Source: Pelagicoccus enzymogenes (GTDB lineage Bacteria > Verrucomicrobiota > Verrucomicrobiia > Opitutales > Opitutaceae). Taken from it: DNA of 64,000 nt. Both the position numbers and the translations under genes were made by a program. The notes under the pieces are model-generated. The model had not been told where the DNA came from and did not search any database. It saw only the letters and a program-made list of their open reading frames with translations. The stretch covers positions 310,001 through 374,000 of the forward strand of contig NZ_JACYFG010000036.1 of NCBI RefSeq assembly GCF_014803405.1, written 5' to 3'. Below are positions 8,178-17,981 of the stretch, piece by piece. Numbering within the stretch: position 1 is the first letter of the stretch; every line of letters begins with the position of its first letter.

Positions 8178-9683
8178 CTACAGTCCGCGGATGCCGTAAG
8201 CCGCGTTGTTCCAGCGGATTTCGTTTTTGAATTCGCGAAGCTTGGTGTCTTCGTCGATCAACAGGTACTCGATTCCGGCCATCGCCGCGAACATTTCCAT
8301 GTCCTGAGCGTTGACGGTATAGCTGAATCCCGTGTGGTGGGCGCCACCCGCATAGATCCAAGCGGCCGCTCCGTCTTCCAAGCTTGGCAACACTTCCCAA
8401 AGCACGCGAGCGACCGGAAGCTTCGGCAAATCTTGCTCGGGCGGCATCGCGTTTACCTTGTTAACCAACAGGCGGAAGCGGTTGCCCATGTCGACCACCG
8501 ACGCGTTGATGGCAGGGCCGGACTTGCCGTTGAATACCAGGCGGACTGGGTCTGCCTTGCCGCCGATTCCCAGCGGATGGATTTCGCAAGATGGCTTGGC
8601 ATCCGCAATCGAAGGACAGATCTCGAGCATGTGCGCTCCGAGACAGCGGTTGCCCGCAGGATTGAAGTGGTAGGTGTAGTCTTCCATGAAGGAAGTCCCC
8701 TTATCGATACCGCTGGCCATGATCTTCATGGTGCGAACCAAGGCGGATGTCTTCCAGTCCCCCTCTCCGCCGAAACCGTAGCCATCGGCCATCAAGCGCT
8801 GTACTGGAAGGCCAGGCAGCTGAGCCATGCCGTGCAGGTCTTCGAAAGTGTCGGTGAAGGCCCCGAAACCGCCGGTCTCGAGGAAGGAGCGCAGGCCAAG
8901 CTCGATTTTGGCTGTCTCACGCAAAGAGGCCCGCATGGCACCGCCTTCGACAAGCGAGGATGCAAGCTCGTATTCGTCTGCGTACTGGCCGCAAAGGGCA
9001 TCGATTTCCGCGTCGCTGATACCGTTGATCACTTCAACGAGATCGCCAATACCGTGCGTGTTGACCGAGTATCCAAAAACCGATTCAGCCTCCACCTTGT
9101 CGCCGCAAGTCACGGCTACTTGGCGCATGTTGTCGCCGAAGCGAACCACCTTGAGCTCTTGGCTCGCGGCCCAAGCGCCAGCCACGCGCGTCCAACGCGC
9201 GAACTTGGCGCGAACCGCTGGGTCTTCCCAGTGACCAACGATCACCGCGCGCTCTTTTTCAAGGCGAGCGCAAATATGGCCGAACTCGCGTCCACCGTGG
9301 GCGGACTGGTGCAAGTTCATGTAATCCATGTCGATGGTCGACCACGGCAGGTCGCGAGCGTACTGCGTATGCAAGTGACAGATCGGCTTGGTGAGCGCCT
9401 TCAATCCACGTATCCACATTTTGGATGGAGAGAAGGTGTGCATCCAAAGCGTGACGCCTACGCACTGGGTCGCAGCGCTGGCTTCGCGGCAAACGGCGAG
9501 GATTTCGTCCGGGGTGGTGACCAAGGCCTTGAAAACGACCTTGACCGGCACGTTCGGATCGGAGTCGAGAGAGTCCGCCACGACCTGAGAGTCGGCGGCT
9601 ACTTGTTTGAGGGTCTCGGGACCGTAGAGATGCTGGCTACCAACAACCAACCAGACTTCCTTTGTATCAAATGCAGATTTCAT
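8178..9683 (-). CDS. araA: L-arabinose isomerase
   Basis: AraA is a cytosolic, Mn-dependent enzyme converting L-arabinose to L-ribulose. The 501-residue product opens with [15 protein letters not shown] and has the [14 protein letters not shown] and [11 protein letters not shown] blocks that mark this family. The conserved [12 protein letters not shown] segment and the late [14 protein letters not shown] segment are also present. Length is typical (about 500). It lies between araB, 53 bases upstream, and araD. A LacI-type regulator is encoded divergently at 11524 and probably controls the operon. Confidence 0.97.
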   Translation of the reverse strand: MKSAFDTKEVWLVVGSQHLYGPETLKQVAADSQVVADSLDSDPNVPVKVVFKALVTTPDEILAVCREASAATQCVGVTLWMHTFSPSKMWIRGLKALTKPICHLHTQYARDLPWSTIDMDYMNLHQSAHGGREFGHICARLEKERAVIVGHWEDPAVRAKFARWTRVAGAWAASQELKVVRFGDNMRQVAVTCGDKVEAESVFGYSVNTHGIGDLVEVINGISDAEIDALCGQYADEYELASSLVEGGAMRASLRETAKIELGLRSFLETGGFGAFTDTFEDLHGMAQLPGLPVQRLMADGYGFGGEGDWKTSALVRTMKIMASGIDKGTSFMEDYTYHFNPAGNRCLGAHMLEICPSIADAKPSCEIHPLGIGGKADPVRLVFNGKSGPAINASVVDMGNRFRLLVNKVNAMPPEQDLPKLPVARVLWEVLPSLEDGAAAWIYAGGAHHTGFSYTVNAQDMEMFAAMAGIEYLLIDEDTKLREFKNEIRWNNAAYGIRGL

Positions 9684-9736
9684 GATTTTTCCGTGGGGGA
9701 TAATTGAGAGAGTGAAGAATTCGAAGAACGCTGGGA

Positions 9737-11407
9737 CTACTTGCCTTCCTTGATGTCGAGGAGCTCCTTCATCACAGGAGCGAGATCTACCGCTTCGACG
9801 CCGCCAAAGTTGTCGTGGACTTTCTTATACAAAGCGAAGAGGCGGTTGTACTGAGCGTGACGCTCAGGGTCAGGCTGGTAGCGGTCTGGCTTGAGTCCAG
9901 TCATCGCCTTCTGAGCCGAATCGAAGTCAGCGTGTCCGCCCTTCTCTTCGCCAGCAACCACTGCCGCCGCAATCGCCGCGCCCAAGGCGCAGCTTTGCGA
10001 GGAGGCGGAAACCAGCATTTCGCGTCCAGTGATGTCCGCGTAGATCTGCATCAGCATGGAATTTTTCTCAGCGATACCCCCTGCGCAGACGATGCGGTTG
10101 ACGGGAATTCCGTACTCGCTGATACGTTCTAAAATCATGCGAGCTCCGAAAGCCGTCGCTTCGATGAGGGCTCGATAGATTTCCGCTCGGCTGGTGTGCA
10201 GCGTTTGACCGAGAATCAAACCAGTCAGGCGTTGGTCGACCAGCACGGTACGATTGCCGTTGTTCCAGTCGAGAGCGAGCAAGCCGCTTTGTCCGGGAGC
10301 CAGCTTGGCCGCTTCCTCCGTGAGTTCGACGTGAGTCGAGTCGTTACCTTTGCATACACCTTCCACCCACCACTTGAAAAGGTCGCCGACCGCCGATTGC
10401 CCCGCTTCCACGCCGAAATATCCCGGCAGAATGGAACCGCGGACGATGCCGCAGATACCAGGTACGTCCGGCACATCTCCGCTAGCCTTCACCACTGCGC
10501 AGTCGCAAGTGGAGGTGCCGATGACCTTGACCAAGGTTCCTTCTTCTACCCCACAGCCAATGGCGCCGTAGTGGACGTCGAACTCACCCATGGCGAGCGG
10601 GATGCCGGCCGGCAAGCCAAGGCGTTCCGCCCATTCTTCGGAGAGCGTTCCCGCTACTTCCGAAGCGTCGTAGGCTTTTGAATACAGGCGATCGCGCAAA
10701 TCGGCAATCTTCGGATCGAGCATGGACAGAAATTCCTTGTCCGGCAAGCCGCCCCACTCTTCCGCGTAAAACGCTTTGTGACCCGCTGCGCAAACGCCGC
10801 GCTTGATTTCTTTCGGGTCCTTGACGCCCGCAAGCTGGGAGGGAATCCAGTCCGCGATTTCTACCCACGAATAGGCCGCGTCGAAAACCTCCGGTGCCAC
10901 CTTCAAGCAATGCCAGATCTTGCTCCACCACCACTCGGACGAGTAGGTGTTACCGCACTTGGCAACGTACTGGGGACGCTCCTTGGAGGCGATTTCCGTG
11001 ATGCGAGCCGCTTCTTCATAGCTGGTGTGGTCCTTCCAGAGCCAGCACTGGGCAGCGAGGTTGTCCTTCCACTTGGAATAGGACGAAAGCGCTTGGTTCT
11101 TTTCGTCGACCGGCAGCGGGCTGGAACCGGTGGTGTCGATGCCAATACCGATCACATCGGCTGGATCGAAGCCTGGATATGACTCCTTGGCGGTCGCGAT
11201 GGCGTCGACCGTCGCTTTGGTGAGGGAATCAAGGTAGTCCGCGGGGCTTTGGCGGGCGAGATGGTGATCGCTCGAAGATAGCAAGATGCCTTGGTCACCT
11301 GAGGGGTAATTGACGACAGCTGAGGAAACTTCGCCTTCGCCATCCGTTCTCACGATCAGACAGCGCACTGAATTGGTTCCGAAATCGAGGCCTATAGAAA
11401 ACTTCAT
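9737..11407 (-). CDS. araB: Ribulokinase
   Basis: AraB phosphorylates L-ribulose with ATP and is the first gene of the arabinose operon. The 556-residue FGGY-family protein starts [15 protein letters not shown] (phosphate-1 motif), has [10 protein letters not shown] and [13 protein letters not shown], and ends with the adenosine region [13 protein letters not shown]. Its length and the replacement of the usual DQGT by DFGT are typical of ribulokinases and separate it from glycerol kinase. The start is ATG 11407. An inverted repeat resembling a LacI-family operator lies about 50 bases upstream. Confidence 0.96.
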   Translation of the reverse strand: MKFSIGLDFGTNSVRCLIVRTDGEGEVSSAVVNYPSGDQGILLSSSDHHLARQSPADYLDSLTKATVDAIATAKESYPGFDPADVIGIGIDTTGSSPLPVDEKNQALSSYSKWKDNLAAQCWLWKDHTSYEEAARITEIASKERPQYVAKCGNTYSSEWWWSKIWHCLKVAPEVFDAAYSWVEIADWIPSQLAGVKDPKEIKRGVCAAGHKAFYAEEWGGLPDKEFLSMLDPKIADLRDRLYSKAYDASEVAGTLSEEWAERLGLPAGIPLAMGEFDVHYGAIGCGVEEGTLVKVIGTSTCDCAVVKASGDVPDVPGICGIVRGSILPGYFGVEAGQSAVGDLFKWWVEGVCKGNDSTHVELTEEAAKLAPGQSGLLALDWNNGNRTVLVDQRLTGLILGQTLHTSRAEIYRALIEATAFGARMILERISEYGIPVNRIVCAGGIAEKNSMLMQIYADITGREMLVSASSQSCALGAAIAAAVVAGEEKGGHADFDSAQKAMTGLKPDRYQPDPERHAQYNRLFALYKKVHDNFGGVEAVDLAPVMKELLDIKEGK

Positions 11408-11455
11408 GCCACAGGTTGTACTTATTCGTTTAAGGTTGCAAAAGATGACGACTCC

Positions 11456-11466
11456 TTAACCGTTAA
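11456..11466. promoter_or_regulatory. Inverted-repeat operator candidate in the araB-lacI intergenic region
   Basis: TTAAC-C-GTTAA is an 11-base inverted repeat with perfect five-base arms. It lies 49 bases before araB and 57 bases before the divergent LacI-family gene. Its position between the two starts and its central CG match the usual operator form of this regulator family. Binding by the neighbouring regulator, and so autoregulation, is inferred. Confidence 0.45.
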
Positions 11467-11523
11467 ACAAACAGTGGGTAGTCGTGTCCACGTCCTCACA
11501 GTTAACTCGAACCCTTGCCAGAA

Positions 11524-12567
11524 ATGCCCCCCAAAGTTTCTATGAGCACCATCGCGGCGGAAGTCGGCGTCTCCAAGGCGACCGTCTCCCTCGCGCTCCG
11601 CAATAGCCCCGAAGTCTCGACCGCGATGAAGGAAAAGATCCGGGAAACCGCGGACCGACTCGGCTACCAGCTCAATCCGGCCCTCGGCCAATTGCTGTCG
11701 CAGATTCGCAATCGCGACAGCTACCGGGCAACAATCGCCCTGATCAACGCCCATTCGGACAACAACTCGCTGAAAAGGCATCCCACCATTCCTGAGTACG
11801 TGGAGGGCATCAACCAGCGAGCGGACTCCCTCGGCTACCGCCTCGACTATTTCTGGCTGAACGACCCTGAGCTCAAGGCACGTCGGTTGAAATCCATCAT
11901 GCTGGCTCGCGGCATCAAAGGAGCTCTCGTAGTCGGCTTGATGAACGACTGCCAGTTTCCGGAGAAGCTTCTCCCCATCGCTGAAGCCCTTCCCCTGGTC
12001 GTCACCGGCGTGCGCACCCGGAACCCCACTTTGCCCTACGTCTGCGTCGACCATCACGGCCTCGCCTTGCAAGCGGTAGAAAACGCCTTGCGACTCGGAT
12101 ACCAGCGACCCGGTCTCGTGCTCGACCAAAAGATCGACCGTCTGGTGGAGGGCCGCTTCTCCGCGGGCTACCTTTACGGCCAGATGCGCCTGCCCGAGGA
12201 GTCGCGCCTACCGCCTCTCTATCAAAACGCTGGCGAGGAAGAGGACTTCGCTTGCTTCAAGGTATGGATGCAGGAATACCGTCCGGATGTGATATTCACA
12301 CTCTACAACGACGTCTCCCACTGGCTGCAAAAACTCGGCATGAAAGCTCCGGACGACATCGGCCTCATCCAGTTGGAATGGCGCAAAAACGCTCCTGACT
12401 GGTCCGGTATGAGGCAGCATAACGACCACACCGGCGAAGCCGCAGTCGATACCCTGGTCGGCATGGTGCACCGTGGCGAGACCGGCCTGCAAGCGGAGCC
12501 CCGCGCCCTGCTCATCGCACCATCCTGGCAAAGCGGCAAGACAACCCGCAAGTTGGTCGAAGCCTAG
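11524..12567 (+). CDS. LacI-family transcriptional regulator, probably of arabinose use
   Basis: The 347-residue protein has an N-terminal LacI helix-turn-helix (MSTIAAEVGVSKATVSLAL, residues about 7-25) followed by the hinge-like DRLGYQLNPALGQLLSQIR. A periplasmic-binding-protein-like sensor domain fills the rest, with IPEYVEGINQRADSLGY in its first lobe. ATG 11524 is the likely start; an in-frame TTG is three codons upstream. It is divergent from araBAD with 116 bases between, the standard place for a local repressor or activator. The C-terminal half is diverged from classical LacI proteins, so the effector (arabinose or a derivative) is inferred from context only. Confidence 0.85.
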   Translation: MPPKVSMSTIAAEVGVSKATVSLALRNSPEVSTAMKEKIRETADRLGYQLNPALGQLLSQIRNRDSYRATIALINAHSDNNSLKRHPTIPEYVEGINQRADSLGYRLDYFWLNDPELKARRLKSIMLARGIKGALVVGLMNDCQFPEKLLPIAEALPLVVTGVRTRNPTLPYVCVDHHGLALQAVENALRLGYQRPGLVLDQKIDRLVEGRFSAGYLYGQMRLPEESRLPPLYQNAGEEEDFACFKVWMQEYRPDVIFTLYNDVSHWLQKLGMKAPDDIGLIQLEWRKNAPDWSGMRQHNDHTGEAAVDTLVGMVHRGETGLQAEPRALLIAPSWQSGKTTRKLVEA

Positions 12568-12594
12568 GGTCGCGCGGCGGGACCCGCCACGAAA

Positions 12595-12620
12595 AAGCCG
12601 CACCCTGATGGATGCGGCTT
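12595..12620 (-). terminator. Intrinsic terminator of the phosphohexomutase gene
   Basis: AAGCCGCA pairs perfectly with TGCGGCTT around a 10-base loop. On the minus strand the stem runs into TTTTTC. It sits in the 83-base gap between the convergent LacI and phosphohexomutase genes, and most clearly serves the minus-strand gene. Confidence 0.7.
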
Positions 12621-12650
12621 CGAAAGTTTAAGCTCGAACCTGAGGTTTGC

Positions 12651-14606
12651 CTAGCTCTCAGCTCGCTTGCCCGCGTCGTCGAGGATGGCCTGCTTGAGCG
12701 ATTCCAAGGTTTCCTTGGTCTTGGCCTTGGTCGATTCGAGCTCGTCCGCACTGGCCACGTCATCCTTGGCAAAAATGTAGAACTTGATCTTGGGTTCGGT
12801 TCCGCTGCCGCGTACTGCATAGCGGTATCCATTTTCCAACTCCACGAAGTACAAGTCTTGCTTGGGCACTTCCTTGCCATCTGGATCGAGCACGGTCTCG
12901 ACGCCAAAATCTGTGAACTTGGACACCTTGCTTCCAAGAAACTCCGTCGGCGGCGTAGCGCGGTAGGTTTCGAGAATGCGAGCGATCTTGGCCGCGCCGG
13001 CAGCGCCTTCGTAAACCAGCTGTCCGAGACCTTCCAAGAAGTAGCCATTCTTCAAGTAAATGTCATCGAGGTAGGCGAGCATCGAAACGCCTTGGGCCTT
13101 CAAGCTGGCGCCAATCTCGCAGAAAAGCGCGCAAGCCGCGTTCGCATCCTTGTCGCGAACGGTGTCGTTGGGCAAGTAGCCATAGCTTTCCTCCCCGCCG
13201 AAAACGTAGAAGGTGCTGTGCTTTTGCAGGAGCTCGGCTCGTTCCTTGAGCGAGAGCGAATCGTAATCGGATACGCCGCCTTTTTCGCAGGCTTCGTCTT
13301 GATAGATGCGCAGCTTCTCGCCGATCCACTTGAATCCGGTTAGCGTATTCACAACCTTGATACCATGGCCAGTGGCGATGGCATCTTGCAGGGGCGAGGT
13401 CACGAAAGTCTTAACCAAGGCGCAGTTGTCGCCCCCGGCTTCCGGGATCCAACCCATTTCCTTCAGCTTGGAGATACGGTACTCTGCCATGATCGAGCCA
13501 ATCTGGTTGCCGGTCAGCAATACCATCTTTCCGTCGGGCCCCTTCACCGCGACGCCCATGCGGTCAGCATCCGGGTCAGTCGCCATCAGCAAGTCGCAAT
13601 CGTTCGCTTCGGCAAGCTTCGTTGCGAGGGCAAGCGCCTCGGAATTCTCCGGGTTGGGCGACTTCACGGTAGGGAAATTCGAATCGAAAGCGCGTTGCTC
13701 TTCCACTACGAGAGGATTGAGTCCCAGTTTCTTGAGCGCGGGCAAGGTAGCGACCGCGCCTGTACCGTGGATCGGCGTGAAGACCGCCTTCAAGTCAGTC
13801 TTTTTGAATACATCCTGATCGATCACGCAATTCGCGACGCACTGGTTGTAGGCTTCGTCCAATTCCGCTCCCAACACGGTCACCTTGGAAAGGTCAACGC
13901 CGATGTACTCTTGCAGACCATCGAGCGGGATAGCGTTCACTTGATCGATGATCCCTGTATCGTTGGGAGGAACGACTTGTCCCCCGTCGGAGAAGTAGGC
14001 TTTGAAGCCGTTGTCATGCGGCGGATTGTGGCTGGCGGTGATAACGACGCCGCATGTGGCGCCGAGATGACGCACCGAAAAACTAAGCTGCGGCGTGGAA
14101 CGCGGACCTTCGAAAATATAAGCGTCGCCACCTTTCTTTGACCAAACCGAAGCGGCGAGTTCACAGAAGAAACGGGAGAAATGACGCACGTCGTGGGCGA
14201 TGACGAACTTTGGCGGAGTGTCGATACCTTCTCGATCGTGATAGGCCTTGGCGTATGCGAAAAGGCCCAAGGTTGCCCGAACCACCGTGTACTCATTGAG
14301 CATGTTGGAGCCGACCCCCGGGTTGGCGGGCTTGCCGCTCGTATCCATGTCGCCCTTCTCTTGCGAGGTGGCAGTCAAGCCAATGGTACGGCCGCGCATC
14401 CCGCCGGTACCGAAGGCGATTTCCCGATAGAAGCGGTTGTTGAGCTCGTCCGCGTTGCCAGACTCGAGCAATTCTCCTATGCTCGCCAAAGACGACTTGG
14501 ACAGGAAACCGCCCTTGAGCCAGGTCTCCATGTTCTTGGCAGTGGACGGCAACAATCCCCCGCTCTCCTTCAGCGATGCAACTTTCGCGATTAGATCCTG
14601 ATTCAT
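12651..14606 (-). CDS. Phosphoglucomutase/phosphomannomutase family protein
   Basis: The 651-residue alpha-D-phosphohexomutase moves phosphate between C1 and C6 of a hexose, a link between glycolysis and sugar-nucleotide synthesis. The catalytic serine loop reads ITASHNPPHDNGFK. The metal loop is ATDPDADRMGV, and the sugar-binding loop is FGGEESYGYL. The C-terminal phosphate loop is RGSGTEPKIKFYI. The length and the early FGTGGMRGRTIG motif fit the long PGM2/PgcA-type phosphoglucomutases. Which hexose it prefers cannot be read from sequence. It starts at ATG 14606 and is divergent from the pyrophosphatase gene, with 164 bases between. Confidence 0.92.
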   Translation of the reverse strand: MNQDLIAKVASLKESGGLLPSTAKNMETWLKGGFLSKSSLASIGELLESGNADELNNRFYREIAFGTGGMRGRTIGLTATSQEKGDMDTSGKPANPGVGSNMLNEYTVVRATLGLFAYAKAYHDREGIDTPPKFVIAHDVRHFSRFFCELAASVWSKKGGDAYIFEGPRSTPQLSFSVRHLGATCGVVITASHNPPHDNGFKAYFSDGGQVVPPNDTGIIDQVNAIPLDGLQEYIGVDLSKVTVLGAELDEAYNQCVANCVIDQDVFKKTDLKAVFTPIHGTGAVATLPALKKLGLNPLVVEEQRAFDSNFPTVKSPNPENSEALALATKLAEANDCDLLMATDPDADRMGVAVKGPDGKMVLLTGNQIGSIMAEYRISKLKEMGWIPEAGGDNCALVKTFVTSPLQDAIATGHGIKVVNTLTGFKWIGEKLRIYQDEACEKGGVSDYDSLSLKERAELLQKHSTFYVFGGEESYGYLPNDTVRDKDANAACALFCEIGASLKAQGVSMLAYLDDIYLKNGYFLEGLGQLVYEGAAGAAKIARILETYRATPPTEFLGSKVSKFTDFGVETVLDPDGKEVPKQDLYFVELENGYRYAVRGSGTEPKIKFYIFAKDDVASADELESTKAKTKETLESLKQAILDDAGKRAES

Positions 14607-14770
14607 CAGCCCCCAATAGATTGGCTTGCCCGCTCGGCTTCAACCACTTTCGAAACCGGAAACAAACGAAACCGAAAAATTCCGCAATATCCGAGGCAAT
14701 GCCCGCAAAATTCACATTTGGGCATTGATCGAGCTGTGTATCGAAGCATCTTATCGCAAGCCCTTCGAAC

Positions 14771-16465
14771 ATGCCTAGATCACCTAAACAGGAAATAACT
14801 TACGTTATCGGCCACAAGAACCCGGACGCAGACGCGATCTGCTCCGCCATCGCTTACGCGAACTTCAAAATACTGACAGGGCAAAAGGGCTACATCCCCG
14901 CTCGCTGCGGCAACACCAACGCTCGCATCGATACGATCCTGGCGAAGTTCAACCAGCCAACGCCCTTGCTGATCGCCGACGTCTCCCCGCGCGTCCGCGA
15001 CATGATGATCAGCAACGTCGTCAAGGTGCACGAGGACGCCACCATGTCCGAGGCCCTCCAACTGGTCGACGAGCACGACGTTCGCGTACTGCCCGTCGTC
15101 GACGACGACAATATACTGAAGGGCTACCTCTCCATCTTCCAGATGGGCGACTACTTCATCCCGAAGTTCAGCGAGCCCCGCTCCATGCGCCATGTCTACA
15201 CCAGCATCAACGACGTAGCCCGAGCCCTACAGGCCGACGTGAAAAATCTACGCGACGAGGACAAGCTGGAGGACATGTACGTCAAGATCGGGGCCATGGA
15301 CATTCGCTCCTTTGGCAAGTTCAACGGCTCCGACGCAATCAGAGCCGACCAATCCATCATCATCGTGGGCGATCGTTGGGACATCCAGCAGCGCTCCATC
15401 CAAATCGGAGTCCGCCTCCTCGTCATAACCGGCGGCCTAGGGGTCGACTCAGAAGTGCTTGAACAAGCCAAGGCCAACGGAGTTTCCCTCATCATCAGCC
15501 CCTACGACTCCGCCACCACCGCGTGGGCCATTCGCACGGCTTCTAAAATCAAAAATATGATCGAGACCAAGTATACGACGTTCTCATCCACCGACCGACT
15601 CTCTCGGGTGGCCCGTCGTATCGCCAGTTCGAACGCCCAAGCCTTCTTCGTGACGGAGGACAACGGCCAGCTCGCAGGCATCTTTACCAAGACCGACGTT
15701 CTTAAACCAAGCGCCACCAACCTAGTGCTGGTCGACCACAACGAGATGACGCAAGCGGTACCGGGGGCTGCAGAGGTAAACATCAAAGAGGTCATCGACC
15801 ACCACCGGCTCGGCTCCATGAACACCCAGCAGCCGATTCTCTTCCTCAACGAGCCCGTCGGCTCCACCTGCACCATCGTGGCCGACCTTTTCCGCCGCCA
15901 CCAAATCGAACCCACCCCTGAAATGGCGGGGATCATGATGAGTGGCATCATCACCGATACGCTCAACCTGAAAGGCCCGACCGCAACCGAAAAAGACGCC
16001 GACATCGTCGAGTGGCTCGAGAAAATCGCAGAGCTTAAGGCGGACGACCTCGCTCAAGAAGTCTTCTCCAGCGGTTCGGTCATCCTGTCCATGAAGCCGG
16101 AGCAAGTGATCGTTGCGGACCAGAAATTCTACGATGAGAACGGCGTCCGCTTTTCAGTCTCGCAGATAGAGGAGCTAGGCTTCCAGAACTTCTGGCAGAA
16201 GTCCGAGGAACTCTCGGAGGCCTTGCGAAAGTTCAGCAAGAAGGAAGAAGTGTCCTTCGCCTGCATGCTCGTGACCGACATCAACCGCCACAACTCTCTC
16301 CTGCTGGTGGCGGGCGACAAGGAGTTCATCGAACGCATCTCCTACCCCGCGGTCGAAAAAGGCCTGATCTACGACCTGCAAGGCGTTGTCAGCCGCAAGA
16401 AGCAGCTCATCCCCTTTATCTCGAGCACCCTCAAAGGCGTGCCCATAGCTAGCTCCTCAAACTAG
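14771..16465 (+). CDS. ppaC: Family II (manganese-dependent) inorganic pyrophosphatase with CBS and DRTGG domains
   Basis: The enzyme hydrolyses pyrophosphate in the cytosol. The 564-residue chain starts with the DHH-family motif VIGHKNPDADAICSAIAYA, whose His and Asp residues bind the metals. A regulatory insert (about 75-310) carries two CBS motifs (MMISNVVKVHEDATMSEALQ near residue 77 and the FFVTEDNGQLAGIFTKTDV segment) around a DRTGG-like domain. The catalytic part then resumes with DHHRLGSM and the DHHA2 end. In studied members the CBS pair senses adenine nucleotides. The length matches the CBS-DRTGG-CBS form. Its stop overlaps the convergent CheX-like gene by four bases. Confidence 0.95.
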   Translation: MPRSPKQEITYVIGHKNPDADAICSAIAYANFKILTGQKGYIPARCGNTNARIDTILAKFNQPTPLLIADVSPRVRDMMISNVVKVHEDATMSEALQLVDEHDVRVLPVVDDDNILKGYLSIFQMGDYFIPKFSEPRSMRHVYTSINDVARALQADVKNLRDEDKLEDMYVKIGAMDIRSFGKFNGSDAIRADQSIIIVGDRWDIQQRSIQIGVRLLVITGGLGVDSEVLEQAKANGVSLIISPYDSATTAWAIRTASKIKNMIETKYTTFSSTDRLSRVARRIASSNAQAFFVTEDNGQLAGIFTKTDVLKPSATNLVLVDHNEMTQAVPGAAEVNIKEVIDHHRLGSMNTQQPILFLNEPVGSTCTIVADLFRRHQIEPTPEMAGIMMSGIITDTLNLKGPTATEKDADIVEWLEKIAELKADDLAQEVFSSGSVILSMKPEQVIVADQKFYDENGVRFSVSQIEELGFQNFWQKSEELSEALRKFSKKEEVSFACMLVTDINRHNSLLLVAGDKEFIERISYPAVEKGLIYDLQGVVSRKKQLIPFISSTLKGVPIASSSN

Positions 16466-16980
16466 GACTGCTCGGCCAGAACTAGATCCGCCACGATTTC
16501 CACTCCACCGGAGGCGAAGTTGTGCCGGATGTGCTTCACGACTCCCAAGGTAGAGATGTAGAGCTCGTCTCCGCTCAACACCGTCGGGATGGTGAGCACC
16601 GAGTTGTAGCCTCTGTCCGCCAACGAGTTCTTGAATCCACCCGCAAAGACGTTCGTCATCTCGCCGCAGACGTCGGAAACGATTTCGAAGTCCACATCCT
16701 CATCATCGAGCCCGGTAATCTTCTTGGCAGCCGACTCGGCGAAGGCCGACTTCATGTAGAGGTAGATCACCCCATTGACGCTCCCGACAAATCCAACCGA
16801 GCCCACGAAGATCATGTTCTTCTCGGCTCCGCCCAGATCGGGAAAAGGAGCCTTCTGGCCCGAGTAGTCTGCGGCTCCCCTGAATTGGACTTCGCTCTCA
16901 AGCATCGTCCCGAATACATTCGAAAGCGCGTTGGTGGTGAGCTGATGAAGCTCTTCGTCTGGGATATCGGGGAGACTCAT
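16462..16980 (-). CDS. CheX-like (CheC/CheX/FliY family) protein
   Basis: The 172-residue protein has the layout of CheX: a strand-rich start, GSVNGVIYLYMKSAFAESAA, then the helix SDVCGEMTNVFAGGFKNSL. In the SDVCGEMTNVFAGG segment the E and N fall where CheC/CheX phosphatases carry their catalytic Glu and Asn. Known members remove phosphate from CheY. No chemotaxis gene is near, so it could act on a response regulator encoded elsewhere, such as stand-alone receivers. ATG 16980 is preferred to an upstream TTG at 17001. The stop codon overlaps that of the convergent pyrophosphatase gene in a CTAG. Confidence 0.75.
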   Translation of the reverse strand: MSLPDIPDEELHQLTTNALSNVFGTMLESEVQFRGAADYSGQKAPFPDLGGAEKNMIFVGSVGFVGSVNGVIYLYMKSAFAESAAKKITGLDDEDVDFEIVSDVCGEMTNVFAGGFKNSLADRGYNSVLTIPTVLSGDELYISTLGVVKHIRHNFASGGVEIVADLVLAEQS

Positions 16981-17186
16981 GGGATTCTTTTGATTTAACA
17001 AATCGTCCTAAAAATCAACGAGTTGAGTAAGTTGGCGATGAGATCAACGCACAATACGATGAAACCCATTTTTGCCAAATTATTTCAAGTTCGCATACGC
17101 AATCCCACCATCCTTACCTTCGTTGAGCCACCCAAAAGAAGGCGGCTTCCACCTACTTCGACCAATACCAATCTATTCATTTTCCC

Positions 17187-17936
17187 ATGCCCAAAGCCGA
17201 CAGCTTCTACGAAACAGACAAAGCGATTTCAGAGTATCTACTCTTTCACTACGGCGAGGCGCCGCACTTCCTAGGTCCCACCGAGGCCCTAGACTTCTCC
17301 AAGCGCTGCGCCGCGCTCGCGATGCGACACCCTCTCAAGCACGGGCGCGCCCTTGACCTGGGCTGCGCCGCGGGACGAAGCGCCTGCGAGCTTTCCGCCT
17401 ACTTCGAGGAAACGGTCGGCATCGACTTTTCGTTCGGATTGATCGAAGCCGCAGAACGAATTCGAGACGGAGCTGAACTCGACGCCGACATCGTAGTGGA
17501 AGGCGACTTGACCCAACGCATCACGCTGCAGCGACCAAGCTCCACTCGTCCCCATTGCCTGAGCTTCCAGCAAGGAGACGCCATGGACCTGCCCTCCGAA
17601 CTGGGCAGCTTCGACTTCGTGCTCATGGCAAACCTCATCGACCGTCTACCTGATCCAGCGAAATGCCTGAAAAATATCGGTGGCTTCATGAACACTGGAG
17701 GAATTCTAGCGATAACCTCCCCCTACACTTGGCTCGAAGAATACACGCCCAAGGAAAAATGGCTTGGCGGTTTCCTGCGCGATAGCTCGCCCGTACGCAG
17801 CTACGAGACCCTGCGAATCCTGCTGCAAACCCAGTTCGACGAGATCGAAGCCCTCGACATGCCCTTCCTCATCCGCGAGCATGCCAGAAAATACCAATAC
17901 AGCAACGCCCACGCGACCCTCTGGCGCAAACGCTAG
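17187..17936 (+). CDS. Putative 4-mercaptohistidine N1-methyltransferase (OvoA C-terminal type)
   Basis: The 249-residue protein matches the methyltransferase that forms the C-terminal part of OvoA, the ovothiol synthase. Signature segments are YETDKAISEYLLFHYGEA at the start and the SAM motif ALDLGCAAGRSACELS. The late motif-II/III region reads FDFVLMANLIDRLPDP. In OvoA this domain puts the methyl group on the imidazole of 5-(4-)mercaptohistidine. Here it stands alone, with no iron-dependent sulfoxide synthase domain upstream or elsewhere in the window. It is followed 45 bases later by a polar amino acid ABC importer on the same strand. Substrate assignment is by family only. Confidence 0.75.
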   Translation: MPKADSFYETDKAISEYLLFHYGEAPHFLGPTEALDFSKRCAALAMRHPLKHGRALDLGCAAGRSACELSAYFEETVGIDFSFGLIEAAERIRDGAELDADIVVEGDLTQRITLQRPSSTRPHCLSFQQGDAMDLPSELGSFDFVLMANLIDRLPDPAKCLKNIGGFMNTGGILAITSPYTWLEEYTPKEKWLGGFLRDSSPVRSYETLRILLQTQFDEIEALDMPFLIREHARKYQYSNAHATLWRKR

Positions 17937-17981
17937 CGGAACTGCCACCCGCGAAGCCTTCCCATCCAAAGTCCTATCCTC

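Noticed and set aside
7659-9707. Plus-strand open frame of 682 codons
   Set aside because: It is antisense to araD and araA, which are complete and well conserved; the long frame reflects GC-rich codon use and shows no domain.
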